Part shown: one piece after another, positions 42,214-51,377 of the stretch
Layout of the letters: the number at the start of each line of letters is the position of its first letter
How positions within the stretch are numbered: position 1 is the stretch's first letter
Origin: Candidatus Cryptobacteroides merdigallinarum
GTDB lineage: Bacteria > Bacteroidota > Bacteroidia > Bacteroidales > UBA932
Length of the DNA: 55,285 nt
NCBI GenBank assembly: GCA_017694655.1
Contig: JADIMQ010000088.1
Coordinates: forward strand, 1 to 55,285
Direction of reading: 5' to 3'
Program-made: the position numbers and the translations under genes
Notes under the pieces: model-generated
What the model saw: the letters and a program-made list of their open reading frames with translations, nothing else
What the model was told of the DNA's origin: nothing
Database searches by the model: none

Positions 42214-42789
42214 ATGTCTAAAAAGACTCCAGAATTAAATTCAGCATCGTCAGCGGACATCGCATTCCTGTTGCTTTCATACTTCCTGATGACAACTACA
42301 ATGAATCAGGACTCAGGACTGCAGCGCCGTCTCCCGCCTATCCCTGATGAGAACCAGGCGGTGGAAGACCAGAAGGTCAACCGGAGGAACATCATCATTG
42401 TGAGGATAAACTCCGCAGACAGGCTGTTCGCAGGTAATGAACCAATGGATGTCAGCTTCTTGAAAGACAAAGTAAAAGAGTTCCTTGTAAACCCGAACAA
42501 CGACCCGGATCTCCCGGAGAGGACTCCGAAGGAAATCGAGGGTTTCGGTACATATAATGTTTCAAAGGGTGTCATCTCCCTCCAGAACGACCGCGGTACA
42601 AGCTACAAGGCATATATTGAGGTGCAGAACGAGCTTGTAAAGGCTGTGAACGAGCTGAGGGATGAATTTGCCAAAGCTCACTTCGGGAAAGCTTACCTCA
42701 GCCTGAACGAAGACCAGCAGAGAATCGCAAGGGAAGCGATACCACAGAACATTTCCGAGGCAGAGCCGAAGGATGTATCGAAAAAATAA
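42214..42789 (+). CDS. exbD: ExbD/TolR-type protein (first copy)
   Basis: A 191-residue biopolymer transport protein with a single N-terminal helix (about residues 14-34). It carries the essential membrane aspartate at position 15 (SADIAFLLLSYFLMTTTM) and a periplasmic domain longer than that of E. coli ExbD. A lysine-rich tail ends the protein. It pairs with the second ExbD gene 18 bases downstream; two unequal ExbDs could form a heterodimer within the ExbB pentamer. Confidence 0.92.
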   Translation: MSKKTPELNSASSADIAFLLLSYFLMTTTMNQDSGLQRRLPPIPDENQAVEDQKVNRRNIIIVRINSADRLFAGNEPMDVSFLKDKVKEFLVNPNNDPDLPERTPKEIEGFGTYNVSKGVISLQNDRGTSYKAYIEVQNELVKAVNELRDEFAKAHFGKAYLSLNEDQQRIAREAIPQNISEAEPKDVSKK

Positions 42790-42807
42790 CAAGAAGGAGA
42801 ATAAGTT

Positions 42808-43278
42808 ATGGCAAAATTTGGAAATAGCGGCAGTAAGAAGGAAGTGCCGGGCTTGACCACGGCATCCATGTCCGATATTGTGTTCATGCTCCTGTTCTTC
42901 TTTATGGTGACGACAAGTATGCGTGAGACCGAGAACAAGGTCATGGTGAACCTCCCTGAAGCGAGTGAAGTCGCCAAGCTGGAACGCAAGGACCTGACCT
43001 CGTACATCAATATCGGATCACCTATTGCATCTCTCCAGAAGATGTACGGTACCGATGCACGTATACAGCTCAACGACTCTTTCAAGACAGTCGACGAAAT
43101 CCGCGACTTCATCGCAGCGGAACGTGACGCGATGAGTGAAGTGGACAGACAGTATATGACAGTATCCATAAGGGCTGATGCCGATGTCAGGATGGGTATC
43201 ATCACTGACGTGAAGCAGGAGCTCAGGAGGTGCTCTGCACTGAAGATAATGTATGCTGCAAGAAAACCGGCACAGTAG
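42808..43278 (+). CDS. exbD: ExbD/TolR-type protein (second copy)
   Basis: A 156-residue ExbD with the membrane aspartate at position 23 (MSDIVFMLLFFFMVTTSM) and a periplasmic domain of the normal size. It differs in the N-terminal Gly/Lys-rich segment from the first copy. The last gene of the exbB cluster; the structured repeat of family 2 begins 13 bases after its stop. Confidence 0.92.
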   Translation: MAKFGNSGSKKEVPGLTTASMSDIVFMLLFFFMVTTSMRETENKVMVNLPEASEVAKLERKDLTSYINIGSPIASLQKMYGTDARIQLNDSFKTVDEIRDFIAAERDAMSEVDRQYMTVSIRADADVRMGIITDVKQELRRCSALKIMYAARKPAQ

Positions 43279-43291
43279 ATACTGACTAATG

Positions 43292-43467
43292 AAAAGATGA
43301 GGGTGACACAAAAGCCCCAAAAAAATCCCGTAGGGACCGCACCGGGTAGGTGCGAAATCCCCCTAACAGGGGGTGCAGGGGGTGCAGGGGGTTAGGATTG
43401 GTCCAGTCTTTCGAAGAAAGACGTTTGAGGGTGACACAAAATCTCTTTTGTGTCACCCTCATCTTTT
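43292..43467. repeat. Structured repeat family 2, copy A (complete, with 23-base terminal inverted repeats)
   Basis: A 176-base element. The 23-base ends (43292-43314 and 43445-43467) are perfect inverted repeats, each carrying the core GAGGGTGACACAAAA or its complement. Between them are small hairpins: TCCC-GTA-GGGA, CGCACC-GGGTA-GGTGCG, CCCCCT-AAC-AGGGGG and GTCTTTC-GAA-GAAAGAC (43406-43422), and then a second inner copy of the end (43427-43441). That inner copy folds with the right end into a 15-pair hairpin with loop TCTC. No target-site duplication is evident. The right 77 bases recur at 54175-54252. Confidence 0.85.
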
Positions 43468-43486
43468 GTTTTTCGGAGGAAAATGC

Positions 43487-43494
43487 TAAATTTG
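43487..43494 (+). promoter_or_regulatory. Promoter of the alkaline phosphatase gene (TAAATTTG)
   Basis: TAAATTTG with TTTG at 43465-43468, 18 bases upstream. The -33 tetramer spans the last three bases of the repeat and the first base beyond it, so the element may contribute to this promoter. Confidence 0.6.
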
Positions 43495-43563
43495 AACCGC
43501 CGAAAAATAAGCCATGGAACGGCACAGCAACAAGAGGAAAATCATATTAAACATACTGAAGAC

Positions 43564-44781
43564 ATGTACAGAAATTTCTTTCTACTGACAATCCTCGCTG
43601 CGCTTTGCGCACTGACGGGATGCACTGACGGCAACAGGAACGAACCCGAAGGACAGGCCAAGTATATCTTCCTGTTCATAGGTGACGGAATGGGACAGGC
43701 ACAGGTTGCGGCAACCGAATCCTACCTGGCCTACCAGAACGGTGAGCTCGGCGGGATTGGAAGGCTCTCATTCACGAAGTTCCCTTACCTCGGGATGGCA
43801 ACCACCTTCTCCGCGAACAAGAACATCACCTGTTCCTCCGCAGCAGGCACAGCCCTGGCCACAGGGTCCAAGACCAACAACTCCATGCTCGGGGAAACAC
43901 CGGACGGAAAGGAGCTGGAGAGCTTCACATACAGGCTGAAGGACAAGGGCTACAGGATAGGTATCATAAGCAATGTCCCGGTCAACCACGCTACGCCGGC
44001 CTCCTTCTATGCCAATGCAAAGTCCCGCAAGGATTATTACGAGATAAGCCTGCAGGTTCCTGAAAGCGGCTTCGACTACTTCGCAGGCGACGGGTTCCTG
44101 GACTTCAACGGGAAAGACGGCAAGAAAGAGGACATCGACAGGATAATCGAGGGCAAGGGCTACACCATAAGCTACGGCATGGAGGAGTACAATGCCGAGA
44201 AGGGAGCGGAAAAGCTCATCCTCTGCCAGAAGGACAACAGGAAGTCCGACAGCGAGAACTACGTTGTAAAGCATACCGAGGAAGAGGAGATATCCCTGAA
44301 GGAAATGGTAGAGACCGCGATAGACCGCTTCTCCGCTGACGGGAAGCCGTTCTTCATAATGGCAGAGGGCGGTACCATCGACTGGGCAGGGCACAACAAC
44401 AGGACCATGCCGATGACCGAGAAGGTACTCGAGCTCGACGAGGCAGTGAAGGAAGCCTATGCCTTCTATCTCAAGCATCCGGACGAGACCCTCATCGTCG
44501 TGACAGCAGACCACGAGACAGGAGGACTCACCCTCGGCTGTGGCAAGGGGGAGAACATAAAGTGGGATATGCTGGAAAACGCATGGAAGGCCGCCGGAAA
44601 GAAGGACATCATTGGTGACGAGGAAAATGCAAAGCTCAACAAGTCAGCCAACATAGGCTGGAGCACCGGCGGGCATACCGGTATTCCTGTCCCTGTCTAT
44701 GCCGTAGGCCACGGCGCGGAAATGTTCTCCGGATGCTATGACAATACAGACATTCCAAAGAAGATAATGCGCGGGGAATAA
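43564..44781 (+). CDS. Alkaline phosphatase lipoprotein
   Basis: A 405-residue PhoA-type phosphomonoesterase. The lipobox LTGC places the lipid cysteine near residue 19. Metal and catalytic motifs occur in order: FIGDGMGQAQ (metal Asp), ITCSSAAGTALATG (nucleophile Ser region; Cys replaces the common Asp), MAEGGTIDWAGHNN (Glu/Asp/His), VTADHETGG (Asp-His) and GGHTGIPV (His). The ATG at 43564 is chosen because it directly precedes the lipoprotein signal and follows the promoter by 70 bases. It probably frees phosphate at the periplasmic face or cell surface. Confidence 0.9.
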   Translation: MYRNFFLLTILAALCALTGCTDGNRNEPEGQAKYIFLFIGDGMGQAQVAATESYLAYQNGELGGIGRLSFTKFPYLGMATTFSANKNITCSSAAGTALATGSKTNNSMLGETPDGKELESFTYRLKDKGYRIGIISNVPVNHATPASFYANAKSRKDYYEISLQVPESGFDYFAGDGFLDFNGKDGKKEDIDRIIEGKGYTISYGMEEYNAEKGAEKLILCQKDNRKSDSENYVVKHTEEEEISLKEMVETAIDRFSADGKPFFIMAEGGTIDWAGHNNRTMPMTEKVLELDEAVKEAYAFYLKHPDETLIVVTADHETGGLTLGCGKGENIKWDMLENAWKAAGKKDIIGDEENAKLNKSANIGWSTGGHTGIPVPVYAVGHGAEMFSGCYDNTDIPKKIMRGE

Positions 44782-44876
44782 GCGGGAAGCACCCGCGCCC
44801 TGAACGCTTCGCCGGAAGATTGGAAAATACGGGGCAAGGCCCTGGATTCCTGCGGGAGAAGGGGAAGTATTTCTAT

Positions 44877-44893
44877 TATCTTTGCTATCTTTG
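44877..44893 (+). promoter_or_regulatory. Tandem -7 elements (TATCTTTG twice) before asnS
   Basis: TATCTTTG occurs at 44877-44884 and again at 44886-44893, one base apart, 26 bases before the asnS ATG. Two overlapping start sites are possible. No -33 TTG is visible. Confidence 0.6.
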
Positions 44894-44918
44894 TTCGTTT
44901 TAACATAAAAGACATATC

Positions 44919-46303
44919 ATGATGAGGACCAAAGTCAAAGATCTGCTGAAAAGCGAGCCCGGCCAGGCCGTTGTAGCCAAAGGCTGGGTCAGAACGAAAA
45001 GAGGGAACAGGAATATAGCTTTCATAGCTTTGAATGACGGCTCCACGATAAATAACATACAGATAGTTGTTGAAACGGCTGCGTTCAGCGAGGACCTGCT
45101 GAAAAAGATAACCACCGGGGCGTGCATCTGCGTCAAGGGAGAGCTTGTGGAGTCTGTCGGAAGCGGCCAGTCCGTGGAGATACAGGCACGGGAGATTGAA
45201 CTGTACGGTGAAGCGAACCCGGACACCTACCCTCTGCAGAAGAAAGGGCATTCGATGGAGTTCCTGAGGACGATAGCCCACCTCAGGCCGAGGACCAATA
45301 CCTTCGGGGCCGTGCTCAGGATAAGGCACGCCATGGCGTTCGCCATTCACAAATACTTCAACGACAAGGGCTTCGTGTACCTCCATACCCCTATCATCAC
45401 GGCTTCAGACTGTGAAGGTGCAGGAGAGATGTTCCAGGTGACGACACTTGACCTCGGCAATCCGCCGAGGAAGGAAGGCGGGGAAATAGACTACAGCCAG
45501 GACTTTTTCGGGAAGCAGACAAGCCTACCGTGAGCGGGCAGCTCGAAGGCGAGCTCGGGGCGATGGCCCTCGGGGAGATATATACCTTCGGCCCTACCTT
45601 CAGGGCAGAGAACTCCAACACCCCGAGACATCTGGCCGAGTTCTGGATGATAGAGCCGGAGATGGCGTTCTATGACATAAACGACAACATGGACCTTGCG
45701 GAAGACTTCATCAAGTACCTTGTGAAGTATGCCCTCGAGAACTGCATGGATGACATCAGGTTTCTCAACGACATGTTCGACAAGGAGCTGATAGAAAGGC
45801 TCCGGAGCGTCATCGACACGGATTTTGTCCGCCTGACATACACTGAAGGCATAAGGATACTCGAAGCCTCCGGGGAGAAGTTCGAGTTCCCTGTGAGCTG
45901 GGGTGTGGACCTCCAGAGCGAACATGAAAGATATCTCGTGGAAAAGCACTTCAGGAAACCGGTCATAATGACAGACTACCCGAAGGACATAAAGGCCTTC
46001 TACATGAAGCAGAACGAGGACGGTAATACTGTCAGGGGAATGGACGTGCTCTTCCCGAAGATCGGAGAGATCATAGGAGGCTCGGAAAGGGAATCTTCCC
46101 TCGGGAAGCTCGAGGCGAGGATATCCGAGCTCGGCATGAGCCGGACCAACCTCGAATGGTACATCGACTCCCGCAGGTTCGGCACGGCTCCGCACAGCGG
46201 CTTCGGGCTCGGGTTCGAGAGGCTCCTGCTCTTCGTTACAGGAATGGGCAACATAAGGGACGTCATACCGTTCCCGAGGACACCAAAGAACGCGGAATAT
46301 TAA
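44919..46303 (+). pseudogene. asnS: Asparaginyl-tRNA synthetase, split by a one-base frameshift
   Basis: Class II AsnRS in two frames. Frame one (44919-45533) has the OB-fold anticodon-binding domain ([21 protein letters not shown]) and the start of the catalytic domain up to FFGKQTSL, then hits TGA. Frame two, from about 45527, resumes exactly at the expected [17 protein letters not shown] and carries motif 2 ([21 protein letters not shown]) and motif 3 ([12 protein letters not shown]) to a normal end. One missing base near 45526-45527 explains it; the joined length (about 461) is normal. Both halves are otherwise intact, and the gene is expected to be essential. A sequence error or very recent mutation is likelier than an old pseudogene. 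No slippery site is seen. Confidence 0.9.
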
Positions 46304-46313
46304 TCTGAAAGTC

Positions 46314-46934
46314 ATGCTTGTCATAGGAATAGCCGGAGGTTCGGGGTCAGGGAAGACCACTGTCGTGAAAGCCATCACCGGACAGCTGAAGGAGAACGTA
46401 GTCATAATCCCGCAGGATTCGTACTACAAGGATTCCAGCCACCTGCCACTTGAGGAGAGGCAGAAAGTCAATTTCGACCATCCGGATTCCATAGACTTCC
46501 GGCTGCTGAACGAACAGTTGAAAATGCTGAAGAGCGGGCTGTCCATAGAGCAGCCGGTCTATTCCTATCTGACTTGCTCAAGATCGAAGACAGAAACCAT
46601 CACCGTCCGTCCAGCCGACGTCATAATCATAGAAGGCATACTCATATTCACCTGTGCCGAACTCAGGGACCAGATGGACATAAAGATATTTGTGGACGCC
46701 GACGATGACGACAGGCTCATGAGGGTGATGGCAAGGGACATACTTGAAAGGGGGAAGACTGTGGAGACGGTAATAGAAAGATACACGAAGACCGTGAAGC
46801 CCATGTATCTCCAGTTCATAGAGCCCAGCAAAAGGTACGCCGACATCATAATCCCGCAGGGAGGGCACAACAGGGTGGCTATCGACATAATATCAGCCAC
46901 CATAGAGAAGGCCCTGCACAAGAAAGCTGAATGA
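46314..46934 (+). CDS. udk: Uridine kinase
   Basis: A 206-residue uridine/cytidine kinase of the pyrimidine salvage pathway. The P-loop is GIAGGSGSGKTT (residues 5-16); SYYKD near 38-42, FDHPDSIDF near 54-62 and VIIIEGILIF (Walker B-like) follow, and RDILERGKT is the lid region. It begins 10 bases after asnS and is followed six bases later by the TonB-like gene, so the three form one transcription unit. Confidence 0.94.
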   Translation: MLVIGIAGGSGSGKTTVVKAITGQLKENVVIIPQDSYYKDSSHLPLEERQKVNFDHPDSIDFRLLNEQLKMLKSGLSIEQPVYSYLTCSRSKTETITVRPADVIIIEGILIFTCAELRDQMDIKIFVDADDDDRLMRVMARDILERGKTVETVIERYTKTVKPMYLQFIEPSKRYADIIIPQGGHNRVAIDIISATIEKALHKKAE

Positions 46935-46940
46935 CGGAAA

Positions 46941-47708
46941 GTGCGAGAGTTTTTCAGAAGCATAAGGATATCCAAGGAAGACAAGTCCGGACTGTACCTG
47001 ACCGTGATCGCCCATCTCACGGTCCTGATAGTCCTGCTCATATCCCAGATAAGCACGTCAGTGAAAGGTGAGACCTCCTATCTTCTTGACTTCTCGGACA
47101 TGGAACGGGAGGAAAGGGAGCGTCTGGAAGCCGAGTTCAAGGAAAGCATAAGCGACAGGCTGGACGACCTCATAGCGGCCGCCCCCCACAGCACTGTCCC
47201 CGGAAACGACGCCGGGGATATCAGGAACATCGCGGTAGACGCAGGCTCCTCCCTCCTGAAGGACGACAGGAACACGGATGTAGAAAAACTGTACGGTGAC
47301 GCGGAGAGGCTTGCCAGGGAGCTCCGCAGCGGGGCTTTCTCGGAAAAGGCGGAGGACTACGAAAACTACGCCGCCCCGGCCAAGGCCGTGGAAACCCCGG
47401 GAGACAACGGTTCCGCCACATATACCGGCCCGTCAGTGGTATCCTACTCCCTCGACGGAAGAAAGGCGGTCACACTGTCCGTCCCGGCCTACAGGTGTCT
47501 CGGAGGAGGCGACGTGACTGTACGGATTACCGTGGAGCAGTCCGGGACCGTATCGGACGTGCAGGTCGTGGAAGAGTTCTCCTCGGAGGACAGATGCCTC
47601 CGGGAATATGCGAAAAGAGCCGCGAGACTGTCCCGTTTCACGGCGTCATCGGCGGCTCCCAAGAGGCAGATGGGCGAAATCGTCTATCGCTTCATAGCCC
47701 AGCAGTGA
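46941..47708 (+). CDS. TonB-like protein (energy transducer family)
   Basis: A 255-residue protein from a GTG start at 46941, six bases after udk. A single helix lies at about residues 18-37 (LYLTVIAHLTVLIVLLISQI); a charged, Glu/Arg-rich helical region follows (about 50-160), and the last 80 residues look like a TonB C-terminal domain (GGDVTVRITVEQSGTVSDVQVVE, then REYAKRAARLSRF). Unlike classical TonB there is no Pro/Lys-rich spacer. It could be an additional TonB for ExbBD or an unrelated envelope protein with this fold. Its end overlaps the convergent ctp gene by 17 bases. Confidence 0.72.
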   Translation: MREFFRSIRISKEDKSGLYLTVIAHLTVLIVLLISQISTSVKGETSYLLDFSDMEREERERLEAEFKESISDRLDDLIAAAPHSTVPGNDAGDIRNIAVDAGSSLLKDDRNTDVEKLYGDAERLARELRSGAFSEKAEDYENYAAPAKAVETPGDNGSATYTGPSVVSYSLDGRKAVTLSVPAYRCLGGGDVTVRITVEQSGTVSDVQVVEEFSSEDRCLREYAKRAARLSRFTASSAAPKRQMGEIVYRFIAQQ

Positions 47709-49275
47709 GATCCAGGGCTGTCCTGATGGTCTCGTCTATCTCCATATAGAACCGGTAGAAAGCCTCGTCCTCGAGCCTGGAGTAGCGTCCCACCAGCGCC
47801 TTCACCTGCGGCATCATGTAGGTATCGAAATCGGCCTCCTCGGAAGGCTTCAGCACCACACCTTCCCCGGCTGCATAATCAAGGAACTTGCCTTTCAGGT
47901 CTATCGCGTCGAGATACCTTTCCAGGGAACGGAAGTCGTCTATGGAGGAAAGGGTCTTGCGGTACCTGTCGAACATCGCGGAGGCGAAACGGACCTGCAG
48001 GGCCTTCTTGTTGGCCTGGATGAAGAAATTGCTTGCCCTGGTAGTGTCCATCGGCACGAACACATCCGGTATTATACCGCCTCCTCCGTACACTACCCTG
48101 CCGTCACGGGTGAAATATTCCCTGGACTTGTCGACCTTCATGCTGTCCGCGACAGTCATCTCCCCGTGGGCGTACCTTTCATAAATGTCATACGCATAGT
48201 CATCCGAATACGGTTTCTGGATGCAGCGTCCCGACGGTGTGTAGAAGCGGGAGACAGTAAGCCGGAGCCCGGAACCGTCAGTGAAGTTCACCGGTTCCTG
48301 GACAAGTCCCTTGCCGAAAGAACGGCGGCCGACAATCACTCCCCTGTCATTGTCCTGGATGGCTCCAGCGAAAATCTCGCTCGAGGACGCGGATGACTCA
48401 TTTATAAGGACCTCCAGCCTTATGTCCTTCAGTTTCCCGTTTCCGTCGGCCTTGAAGTCCTGCCGCGGCCTGTGGAGCCCCTCCATATAGACTATAGGGT
48501 CACCTTCCTCAAGGAACTCGTTGCAGACCAGGAAAGCCTGGTCGAAGTATCCCCCGGTATTGTCCCGGAGGTCGAAAAGGAGCCTTTTCATCCCCGACTC
48601 CATCAGCTTTCCGGCAGCGGAGGAGAACTCGAAGTAGGTAGTCCTCGTGAATTTGGAAAGACGGATATATCCCGTGGTGTCGTCCACCATGAAGGCGGCG
48701 TCCACGCAGTGGACCGGAATCTTCCCTCGGGTAATCTCAAATGGGATGTCCGTACCGTCACGCTTCACCGTAATGGTGACCTTGGACCCTGCAGGGCCCT
48801 TCATCCGGGTAACCATGCTGTCCTGCGGCGTCTTGTTCCCGGCTATGACGGCAGTGTCCACCTTCAGTATCCTGTCCCCCTGCATCAGGCCGGCCTTTTC
48901 CGAAGGCCCGCCCGGAATCACGCTCAGGACTATGGCCGTGTCGTTCGGCACGTTGAACTGGATGCCGATACCCTCGAAATTCCCTGCCAGTTCGGTCTCG
49001 GAGGCCTCGAGGGCCACCGGAGGCAGATACACGGTATGAGGGTCGAGCTCGGACAACGCAGCAACGACGGCAGCGTCCGTCATGGCCTTCATGTCTATGG
49101 TATCCACATAGTTCTTCTCCACTTCCTGGAGTATGAGGTTCAGCTTCCTCCAACGGTTGTAATCCCCGTCGAACTTTTTCCTGCTGTCGGTGACCCTGAC
49201 CACGACCAGCGTGGCAAGGACCCCGAGCACGACACCGAGCAGTGCCGTGACTGCAGTATAAGACCTGTTGTTCAT
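47692..49275 (-). CDS. ctpA: S41 family C-terminal processing peptidase
   Basis: A 527-residue membrane-anchored protease. One N-terminal helix (about residues 7-27) is followed by a PDZ domain (about 92-175, VIPGGPSEKAGLMQGDRIL) and the S41 catalytic core. The Ser297/Lys322 pair lies in NESSASSSEIF and SFGKGLVQ with the 25-residue spacing of E. coli Tsp. A C-terminal helical extension (about 410-527) is present. It trims or degrades periplasmic proteins. It lies one base downstream of the deaminase gene, as the last gene of a minus-strand operon. Confidence 0.93.
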   Translation of the reverse strand: MNNRSYTAVTALLGVVLGVLATLVVVRVTDSRKKFDGDYNRWRKLNLILQEVEKNYVDTIDMKAMTDAAVVAALSELDPHTVYLPPVALEASETELAGNFEGIGIQFNVPNDTAIVLSVIPGGPSEKAGLMQGDRILKVDTAVIAGNKTPQDSMVTRMKGPAGSKVTITVKRDGTDIPFEITRGKIPVHCVDAAFMVDDTTGYIRLSKFTRTTYFEFSSAAGKLMESGMKRLLFDLRDNTGGYFDQAFLVCNEFLEEGDPIVYMEGLHRPRQDFKADGNGKLKDIRLEVLINESSASSSEIFAGAIQDNDRGVIVGRRSFGKGLVQEPVNFTDGSGLRLTVSRFYTPSGRCIQKPYSDDYAYDIYERYAHGEMTVADSMKVDKSREYFTRDGRVVYGGGGIIPDVFVPMDTTRASNFFIQANKKALQVRFASAMFDRYRKTLSSIDDFRSLERYLDAIDLKGKFLDYAAGEGVVLKPSEEADFDTYMMPQVKALVGRYSRLEDEAFYRFYMEIDETIRTALDLTAGL

Positions 49276-49276
49276 A

Positions 49277-49681
49277 TCAATCTACTTTTTCAACCTTGAT
49301 CCCGGCTTTCCGTAGCAGGTCAACCCCGTCGGTAAGCCTGTATTCATCCCTGTAGACCACCCTGGCGATGCCGGCCTGGATTATGAGCTTTGCACATTCA
49401 AGGCAGGGGGAAGCCGTCACATAGAGCGTGGACCCCTGGCTGCTGTTCCCGGACTTTGCAACCTTGGTTATCGCGTTGGCCTCGGCATGGAGGACGTACG
49501 GCTTGGTGACCCCGTTCTCGTCCTCGCATATATTCTCGAATCCGGACGGGGTACCGTTGTACCCGTCCGATATTATCATCCTGTCCTTCACTATCAGGGC
49601 GCCGACCTTGCGGCGCTTGCAATAGGAATTCTGGGCCCATATAGCGGCCATCTGCAGATAACTATGGTCGAACTTTTCCAT
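49277..49681 (-). CDS. dCMP/cytidine deaminase family protein
   Basis: A 134-residue zinc deaminase. The zinc site is HAEANAI (near residues 67-73) plus PCLECAKLI (near 92-100); RKVGALIVKDRMIISDGYNGTPSG is typical of deoxycytidylate deaminases and ComEB. It makes dUMP for thymidylate synthesis, supporting the kinase tmk encoded elsewhere in the window. It sits between the acyl-CoA ligase (10 bases) and ctp (one base). Confidence 0.88.
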   Translation of the reverse strand: MEKFDHSYLQMAAIWAQNSYCKRRKVGALIVKDRMIISDGYNGTPSGFENICEDENGVTKPYVLHAEANAITKVAKSGNSSQGSTLYVTASPCLECAKLIIQAGIARVVYRDEYRLTDGVDLLRKAGIKVEKVD

Positions 49682-49691
49682 CGTGTAAAGG

Positions 49692-51350
49692 CTATCTCTG
49701 GTACAGGTATCTCTTTATGCTCCGTTTAGGAGTCCTTTCAAAATCCTCCGGCATCACCTCCAACTTCGCAATGCGGGCATAGTTGGGGAGCTCCTTGTTG
49801 GTAACGGCGAGGGAGTTGTTAAGGTCGGCGATAAGATGCTCCTTGTCCAGCCCGTCGATCTCGGCCTGGTGGAAGTCCGGATAGATGAGCGCCGTAAGGC
49901 TGCCCTTGTCCTCGATGACGAGAGAGTCCACGACATAGTGCATGTTGTTCAGCACGCACTCTATCTCCTCCGGGTAGATGTTCTGTCCCGAAGGCCCGAG
50001 GATCATGCACTTGGAGCGGCCGCGCAGGTAAAGATACCCGTCCTTGTCCATCACACCCATATCCCCGGTGCGGAACCAGCCGTCTTCAGTGAATGCGGAC
50101 CTGGTAGCCTCCTCGTTCTTGTAATACCCGAGGAAGACGTTCATACCTCTCACGAGCACCTCCCCGGAAACAGTCTCCGGGTCAGGGGAATCTATCCTTA
50201 TCTCCATGTTCGGGGCAGCCTTCCCGCAGGAGAACTCCCGGTTTGTCTGCCAGTCGTCATACGTGATGATAGGGGCGCATTCCGTCATCCCGTACCCCAC
50301 GGTGAACGGGAAGCCAAGCTTCTTGAAGAAGGACTCCACCTCCTTGTTGAAGGCCGCGCCGCCGATTATGACCTCGTAGAAACGGCCCCCGAAGGCGGTG
50401 ACAAGCTCCGTACGTATCTTCTTCATGAGCATCTGGTCCAGTCCCGGGAGCTTCATCAGGAACTTTATGCCGCTCTTGTCAAGGATGGGCTTCAGCTTGG
50501 ACTTGTACACCTTCTCTATGATGAGAGGTACGGCTATCACGATATCCGGACGGACCTCGGCAAGGGCCTGCATGATGATCTTGGGACTCGGCACCCTTGT
50601 CAGGAAATGCACGTGGGTGCCGACGGTAAGCTCGAAAAGCACCTCGAACATCATCCCGTACATGTGCGCCGAAGGAAGCATGGCCACCACGTTGGACGTG
50701 TTGCCGAGCATCGGGAGCACCTTCTTGGCGAAGAAGATGTTGGAGTACAGGGCCCTGTACGGTATCATCACACCCTTGGAGAACCCGGAGGTGCCGGAGG
50801 TGTAGTTTATCAGCGCAAGCTCGTCCGCGGAATCCTCGTAGTAGTCTATGTCATCCGGTGTGAAGTTCATCGGGTACTTCTGCCCGAAATACTCGTTCAG
50901 GTGCTCCCTCACAACCTTGATTTCCTCTGTCTTGGTATAGAGGAAGGAGAAGGTGTTTATCTGGACCACGGCCAGGAGCGTCGGCATCTCTGTCTCTGTA
51001 AGGCCTTCCCATACCACGTCGTCCACAAAAAGGATCTTGGCCTCGGAATGGTTCACGAGATGGTGTATGTTCCCGGCCTTGAACTCGTGGAGGATAGGCA
51101 CGGGCACGGCCCCGTAGGTGAGGGCGGAAAGGAAGGACACGCCCCAGTTCGCCTGGTTCCTCGAGCATATCGCCACCTTGTCCCCTTTCTTGAGACCACA
51201 GCGTTCGTACATGATGTGCATCTTGGCTATCCGTCTGGCGACATCGCGGTAATGGAGCGTCACTCCCTGGTAGTTTGAAAGGGCCGGACGGTCCCAGTTC
51301 TCCCTGAAGCTTTCTTCGTAAAGCTTGTTTACAGATCTGAATTCAGTCAT
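49692..51350 (-). CDS. fadD: Long-chain acyl-CoA synthetase (AMP-binding)
   Basis: A 552-residue adenylate-forming enzyme. The P-loop-like motif YTSGTSGFSKGVMIPY (near residues 186-201) binds ATP; VGYGMTECAPIITY near 340-355, GWFRTGDMG near 425-433 and the C-terminal YLYLRGRSKCMILGPSGQNIYPEEIE (hinge and A8 motif) are present. The final lysine-containing segment TPKRSIKRYLYQ ends the protein. It activates fatty acids for lipid synthesis or degradation. Third gene of the ridA operon. Confidence 0.9.
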   Translation of the reverse strand: MTEFRSVNKLYEESFRENWDRPALSNYQGVTLHYRDVARRIAKMHIMYERCGLKKGDKVAICSRNQANWGVSFLSALTYGAVPVPILHEFKAGNIHHLVNHSEAKILFVDDVVWEGLTETEMPTLLAVVQINTFSFLYTKTEEIKVVREHLNEYFGQKYPMNFTPDDIDYYEDSADELALINYTSGTSGFSKGVMIPYRALYSNIFFAKKVLPMLGNTSNVVAMLPSAHMYGMMFEVLFELTVGTHVHFLTRVPSPKIIMQALAEVRPDIVIAVPLIIEKVYKSKLKPILDKSGIKFLMKLPGLDQMLMKKIRTELVTAFGGRFYEVIIGGAAFNKEVESFFKKLGFPFTVGYGMTECAPIITYDDWQTNREFSCGKAAPNMEIRIDSPDPETVSGEVLVRGMNVFLGYYKNEEATRSAFTEDGWFRTGDMGVMDKDGYLYLRGRSKCMILGPSGQNIYPEEIECVLNNMHYVVDSLVIEDKGSLTALIYPDFHQAEIDGLDKEHLIADLNNSLAVTNKELPNYARIAKLEVMPEDFERTPKRSIKRYLYQR

Positions 51351-51377
51351 TCTCGGTAACTTTTAATATGTGTGCAA

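Noticed and set aside
43292-43467. CRISPR-like or tandem repeat
   Set aside because: The repeated units are inverted and of different hairpins, without regular spacers; no cas genes nearby.
45520-45535. Programmed -1 frameshift in asnS
   Set aside because: No slippery heptamer at the junction and no downstream pseudoknot or stem obvious; AsnRS is not known to use frameshifting.
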